Shown: piece by piece, positions 60,692 through 64,000 of the stretch
Layout of the letters: every line of letters starts with the position of its first letter
How positions within the stretch are numbered: the first letter of the stretch is position 1
Origin: Mucilaginibacter sp.
Lineage (GTDB): Bacteria > Bacteroidota > Bacteroidia > Sphingobacteriales > Sphingobacteriaceae
DNA length: 64,000 nucleotides
Reading direction: 5' to 3'
NCBI RefSeq assembly: GCF_028288205.1
Contig: NZ_JAQBOD010000006.1
Span: 1-64,000, forward strand
Position numbers and translations under genes: made by a program
The notes under the pieces: generated by a model
Told to the model about the DNA's origin: nothing
The model's input: the letters and a program-made list of their open reading frames with translations, nothing else
The model's database searches: none

Positions 60692-61756
60692 TTATTGTTT
60701 AATCATGGTGTAAGTTGCCTTGGTTCCATCTGTAGCATTAACACTAAAGTTAAATTTATAAGTACCGGCAACTGTAACCGAAATATTGCCACCGTTGGAC
60801 GATGTCAGATCAACCCCATTAGGTGTAGCGATTGTGCCATAGCTGGTTCCCCAGTCATGATTTCTTCTAACTTTAAATGCCTGACCAGCAGCGGCAGTAA
60901 ATGGCGATGTTATTGTCCAAAACTGGTTGCCGTTATCATATTTCATATCGGTGTCACTTCCCCAACCACCTGGTGTAGCATCGCCAATTATGCTATAATA
61001 GTAAGCAACCGGTGCAAAAGTGATTGTATTAGTATTTAAATTTAACGTTACCCAGGTTAACCCTGCAGCCGGAGCAGTAATATCACTACCACCATTATAA
61101 ACTACAGTTGCACCGTTTGCCCCGTAAGAGTTTGTCCAGGTTTTAGCCGGAGTAATTTTAAAACCAAGATTACCGGCGGTGAAATTAATAATACCTGTAT
61201 AAATACCATTGCTTGTAGCTGATAATATGCTATCTGCAGTTGCAGGGTTCCATCCCTGGTAAGCACCCGGTACATAAAGAAATGAAGTTAAATTAAACGG
61301 AGTTAATGTAAGGGTTACCACATTTGAATAAACGGGTTTCACACTGGTACCAACCGAATATGCAATACGTGCTGATACTTGTGAAGACGCACCAGCAGTT
61401 AAACCAAGTTTTAACAACAGGGAATTAAAATCCATTGTTGAAAAACCTTGCGAAAGCAGCTTATTACTTATGGTAACTGATTGTGGCTTTGCCCAGTTAT
61501 CGCTTGCCAGGTCAATTTGCAGCGTATTGGTTGTAGCGCTGGTGTAACCATAATTGGCGTTGGTAAAGTTAAAGGAGATCACTTTGGTTGTATCATTGAG
61601 CTTAGCTTTATCCAAAACCATAGTTGTTACCGAAGTACTTAATGTACCGGCTGTACCGCCATTTGTTACTACAAGGGTGTCACTTTTTTTACAGGAAGCT
61701 AATGAGACCAGCACTATACTGCCAAAAGCTAAAAATTTTACTAAAGATTTTTTCAT
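60692..61756 (-). CDS. SusE-like starch-binding outer-membrane lipoprotein
   Basis: The 354-residue protein has a signal peptide with lipobox LASC (lipid on C22). Residues 30-150 resemble the SusE N-terminal immunoglobulin-like domain (LSTSVTTMVLDKAKLNDTTKVISFNFTNANYGY). Two carbohydrate-binding-like repeats follow: YVPGAYQGWNPATAD (about 167-181) and YSIIGDATPGGWGSDTDMKYD (about 254-274), each with an aromatic-rich binding face. It would help hold starch at the cell surface beside SusC and SusD. It starts 17 bases after susD. Confidence 0.88.
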   Translation of the reverse strand: MKKSLVKFLAFGSIVLVSLASCKKSDTLVVTNGGTAGTLSTSVTTMVLDKAKLNDTTKVISFNFTNANYGYTSATTNTLQIDLASDNWAKPQSVTISNKLLSQGFSTMDFNSLLLKLGLTAGASSQVSARIAYSVGTSVKPVYSNVVTLTLTPFNLTSFLYVPGAYQGWNPATADSILSATSNGIYTGIINFTAGNLGFKITPAKTWTNSYGANGATVVYNGGSDITAPAAGLTWVTLNLNTNTITFAPVAYYYSIIGDATPGGWGSDTDMKYDNGNQFWTITSPFTAAAGQAFKVRRNHDWGTSYGTIATPNGVDLTSSNGGNISVTVAGTYKFNFSVNATDGTKATYTMIKQ

Positions 61757-61773
61757 TATAATTTCGTTTATAA

Positions 61774-63393
61774 TTAATATCCTGTGTTTTGTTTAAGATT
61801 TGGGTTAACTGCTCTATCCTGATCAGGTATTGGATAAAGGTTACGATACGAAGCTACCCCTGTGCCTGCTTTTACACCACCTTTAAATGGCCACACATAA
61901 GTAGCGGTGGTAAATTGGTCATAACGAATCAGGTCAGTACGCCTTAAACCTTCCCAATACAATTCGCGGGCTCTTTCATCCAGGATAAAGCTGGTGGTTA
62001 ATTGTGCTGATGTTATATTACCGGCAATACTTCCGTATGCCCGGGTGCGAATTTTGTTAATATAATTTAAAGCTGTCACATTATCGCCCCCTGTACCGCC
62101 GCGTAGTACGGCTTCAGCGTATATAAGATACATTTCGGATAAACGGAATAATGGCATGTCTATGTCAGAGTAAGTCAAGTCTGTTCCGGTAGCACCGGTG
62201 GCAGTAACATTTCTGAATTTATTAACCGCGTAGCCATCAGTAAATGAGGTAACATCATTTATATCCAAACTTTGGCCGCGTGTCCAAAACTCAGCACGGG
62301 TGTCTATATTTTTATTGTTTGGAAAATAGGTTAATGAGGTATCCTGCGGAGCCGGAAAAAGGTTAACTATATTTTTTGTTACTCTTATACCCGCCCATTT
62401 CTGATTAGTTCCATATAATGGTGTTGGCATGCTGCCACCTAATTGAGCATTCTTTAAAAATGTTGTACCTCCATATCCCTGTGTTTTTGCACCATCATAA
62501 TTAATGGTCATAATGGCTTCAGTGTTACCTACATTATTATCTGCCAGCATCAGGTTATCATATTTTGGTATTAATGTATAACCTGCAGCTATTACTTTTT
62601 GAGCGTACGTTATAGCATCTGTATACCTGGGTGTTCCGGTATATACACCTGCGTTTAAGTACAAACGTGCCAACAGTGCCCATGCAGCAGCCTGGTCGGC
62701 GCGGCCATATTCATTTGTAAGCGGTGCAGCCAATGAACCGCCAATAGTTTTCAATTCACTTTCAACATAAGTAAAAAGTACGGCACGTGTGGTTTGTGCA
62801 GGTATTGTAGAACCCACCACAGTTGCATCAGTAACAAAAGGCGGGTTACCAAACAGATCCATCAAAACCCAGTATTGATAAGCGCGTAAAAAACGCGCTT
62901 CGGCCACATAATAATGGATATTTGTAACATCAGCGCCTGATATGCCATGACTGCTTAAATTAGCATCTGATGCCTGCCTGATAAAATCATTACATAAAGT
63001 AATTTGGTATAAACTTCTGTAATACAACCCAGTTAAAATAGGGTTTGACGATGACCAATTCATTACATGAAAATCGGGTACGCCAGGGTCGCCCCATGCA
63101 ATAACCGCTTCATCAGTAGGTAATTCCTGCGCGCACCAGAACAGACGGAAAAAATCAGAAGTACCCTCATCTATTCCCTGTACGTCACCGCTGCCTGAAG
63201 GGCCGGTGTTGCCGGTAAGCGCAAAGCTGCCATATACTTTAGCCAAAGCTTGTTTATAACCTGCTGCCGTGCTATATACCTGGGCTGAAGTTACCGCGTC
63301 ATTTGGTGTGATAATTTTATTCTTATTACAGGACATTAAGCTGACCCCTAATAAGCCAGTACCTAATAATATTATGATTAAATTTCTTTTCAT
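61774..63393 (-). CDS. susD: SusD/RagB-family outer-membrane nutrient-binding lipoprotein
   Basis: I place the start at the ATG at 63393 (539 residues), leaving a signal peptide with lipobox LMSC; the longer frame adds nine residues. The TPR-like helical SusD fold is shown by AYKQALAKVYGSF, the FLRAYQYWVLMDLFGNPPFV motif, and the C-terminal LSEMYLIYAEAVLRGG and ERARELYWEGLRRTDLIRY segments, all typical. It caps the SusC transporter and binds starch-derived glycans. It lies 31 bases after the susC stop. Symbol used by homology. Confidence 0.95.
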   Translation of the reverse strand: MKRNLIIILLGTGLLGVSLMSCNKNKIITPNDAVTSAQVYSTAAGYKQALAKVYGSFALTGNTGPSGSGDVQGIDEGTSDFFRLFWCAQELPTDEAVIAWGDPGVPDFHVMNWSSSNPILTGLYYRSLYQITLCNDFIRQASDANLSSHGISGADVTNIHYYVAEARFLRAYQYWVLMDLFGNPPFVTDATVVGSTIPAQTTRAVLFTYVESELKTIGGSLAAPLTNEYGRADQAAAWALLARLYLNAGVYTGTPRYTDAITYAQKVIAAGYTLIPKYDNLMLADNNVGNTEAIMTINYDGAKTQGYGGTTFLKNAQLGGSMPTPLYGTNQKWAGIRVTKNIVNLFPAPQDTSLTYFPNNKNIDTRAEFWTRGQSLDINDVTSFTDGYAVNKFRNVTATGATGTDLTYSDIDMPLFRLSEMYLIYAEAVLRGGTGGDNVTALNYINKIRTRAYGSIAGNITSAQLTTSFILDERARELYWEGLRRTDLIRYDQFTTATYVWPFKGGVKAGTGVASYRNLYPIPDQDRAVNPNLKQNTGY

Positions 63394-63424
63394 TTTATTT
63401 CTTTTTAAGCAATTAAGCAAAAGT

Positions 63425-64000
63425 TTATAAGCTAAGATTTACACCCAATACATAAGTTCTGGGCCTTGGGTAAAGATTATTATCAATACCGTTACTAAGT
63501 TCAGGATCAACGCCTTTGTATTGGGTAATAACAAATACGTTTTGAACATTTGCACTTATCCTCAGATCGCCGGTATTTTTGAATATTTTTCCAAAATTAT
63601 ATCCTATATGCGCATTATCCATTCTGAAGAATGAGGCATTTTGTATGTAATAGTCTGATAACAGGTCATTACTGCCATTACCTGTTAAACCACTTTTAAG
63701 AACATCTGATGACCCATTGTTAATAAAACCGAGCGGATTAGTAATATTACGCTGTATACCTGTATTTGAAGCTACATTATTATATACATAGTTTCCAAGA
63801 CTGGCGCGGGTAACAAAACCTATGCTCCACAGCTTATACCTAAAATCAGAGCTGAAACCAAAGTATTCTTTTGGATCAGGACTATGATTGATGTACAGAT
63901 CTTTGTTATTCAATAAACCATCTTTATTCTTGTCAACAAATACGGCATCAAGTGGTTGCCCGTTTGCAGCATATACTTGCTGGTACACATAAAAAGAATT
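63425..64000 (-). CDS. susC: SusC/RagA TonB-dependent outer-membrane transporter, C-terminal part
   Basis: The gene runs off the right edge; the open frame continues to position 64000, giving at least 191 residues. The segment covers the last strands of the 22-strand barrel: FVDKNKDGLLNNKDLYINHSPDPKEYFGFSSDF, NASFFRMDNAHIGYNFGK and RPRTYVLGVNLSL with its terminal hydrophobic strand, all SusC-type signatures. It imports oligosaccharides with TonB energy. It is followed by susD, a SusE-like gene and three amylolytic enzymes, so maltooligosaccharides are the likely cargo. Confidence 0.95.
   Translation of the reverse strand, partial: NSFYVYQQVYAANGQPLDAVFVDKNKDGLLNNKDLYINHSPDPKEYFGFSSDFRYKLWSIGFVTRASLGNYVYNNVASNTGIQRNITNPLGFINNGSSDVLKSGLTGNGSNDLLSDYYIQNASFFRMDNAHIGYNFGKIFKNTGDLRISANVQNVFVITQYKGVDPELSNGIDNNLYPRPRTYVLGVNLSL

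Noticed and set aside
1..64000. tRNA, rRNA, riboswitch, prophage or insertion sequence
   Set aside because: Reading the gaps I found no cloverleaf, rRNA signature, transposase, integrase or phage structural gene; a covariance-model search was not possible.

Overview
This window looks like chromosomal DNA of a saccharolytic Bacteroidota, most likely Sphingobacteriaceae (Mucilaginibacter/Pedobacter-like). The evidence is a SusC/SusD/SusE-type starch locus, an ECF sigma/FecR pair, many secreted glycoside hydrolases with Bacteroidota-type lipoprotein and signal peptides, moderate-to-low GC, and a few TAnnTTTG promoter-like elements. I see no tRNA, rRNA, CRISPR array, transposase, integrase or phage gene. 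The genus is inference.

Layout. (1) 1-6.9 kb is uronate and sugar-phosphate metabolism: the first 22 codons of a KDPG-aldolase-like gene, kdgK, a YhcH-family protein, uxaC, a cytoplasmic GH130 mannoside phosphorylase, a HAD-IIB (phosphomannomutase-like) protein and class I aldolase. (2) 7.1-10.8 kb is a secreted redox cassette: a PVC-type dehydrogenase fused to cytochrome c, a ThuA-like lipoprotein and a small cytochrome c. (3) 11.4-17.5 kb is a plus-strand run of a beta-helix protein and two paralogous alpha-glucuronidase-like enzymes. (4) 17.6-32.7 kb is a minus-strand glycan locus running from sigma and anti-sigma through two GH92 enzymes, a GH2, an alpha/beta hydrolase and a GDSL-alpha/beta-hydrolase fusion to a GH95. 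It has no SusC/SusD. (5) 32.7-40.9 kb is mixed: an overlooked 32-residue membrane peptide, YitT, a FucP-like transporter, a DUF1080 protein with kdgF, a DHA2 transporter, and a DsrE/TsdA sulfur pair. (6) 41-50 kb is a complete-looking beta-oxidation operon with a 37-codon remnant of an extra enoyl-CoA hydratase. (7) 50-54 kb holds an AraC regulator and a large membrane patatin. (8) 54.3-64 kb is a starch locus: SusC (partial), SusD, SusE-like, GH31 and two GH13.

How it fits together. kdgF, uxaC, kdgK and the KDPG-aldolase-like gene cover the route from unsaturated and saturated uronates to pyruvate and glyceraldehyde-3-phosphate. GH92 and GH2 enzymes outside the cytoplasm, then GH130 and a PMM-like protein inside, suggest salvage of mannose as mannose-1-phosphate. 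The ThuA-like, DUF1080 and PVC-dehydrogenase proteins point to oxidative (keto-sugar) glycan processing linked to cytochromes.

Most worth a second look: the redox cassette, the 32-residue peptide with its own terminator, the crotonase remnant, two hairpins whose arms differ at four compensated positions, clustered TTGTTWCAY repeats, a G-rich 10-bp tandem repeat, and a GH13 lipoprotein lacking the usual Asn-His of conserved region I. Non-coding stretches were read by eye, so short RNAs could have been missed.
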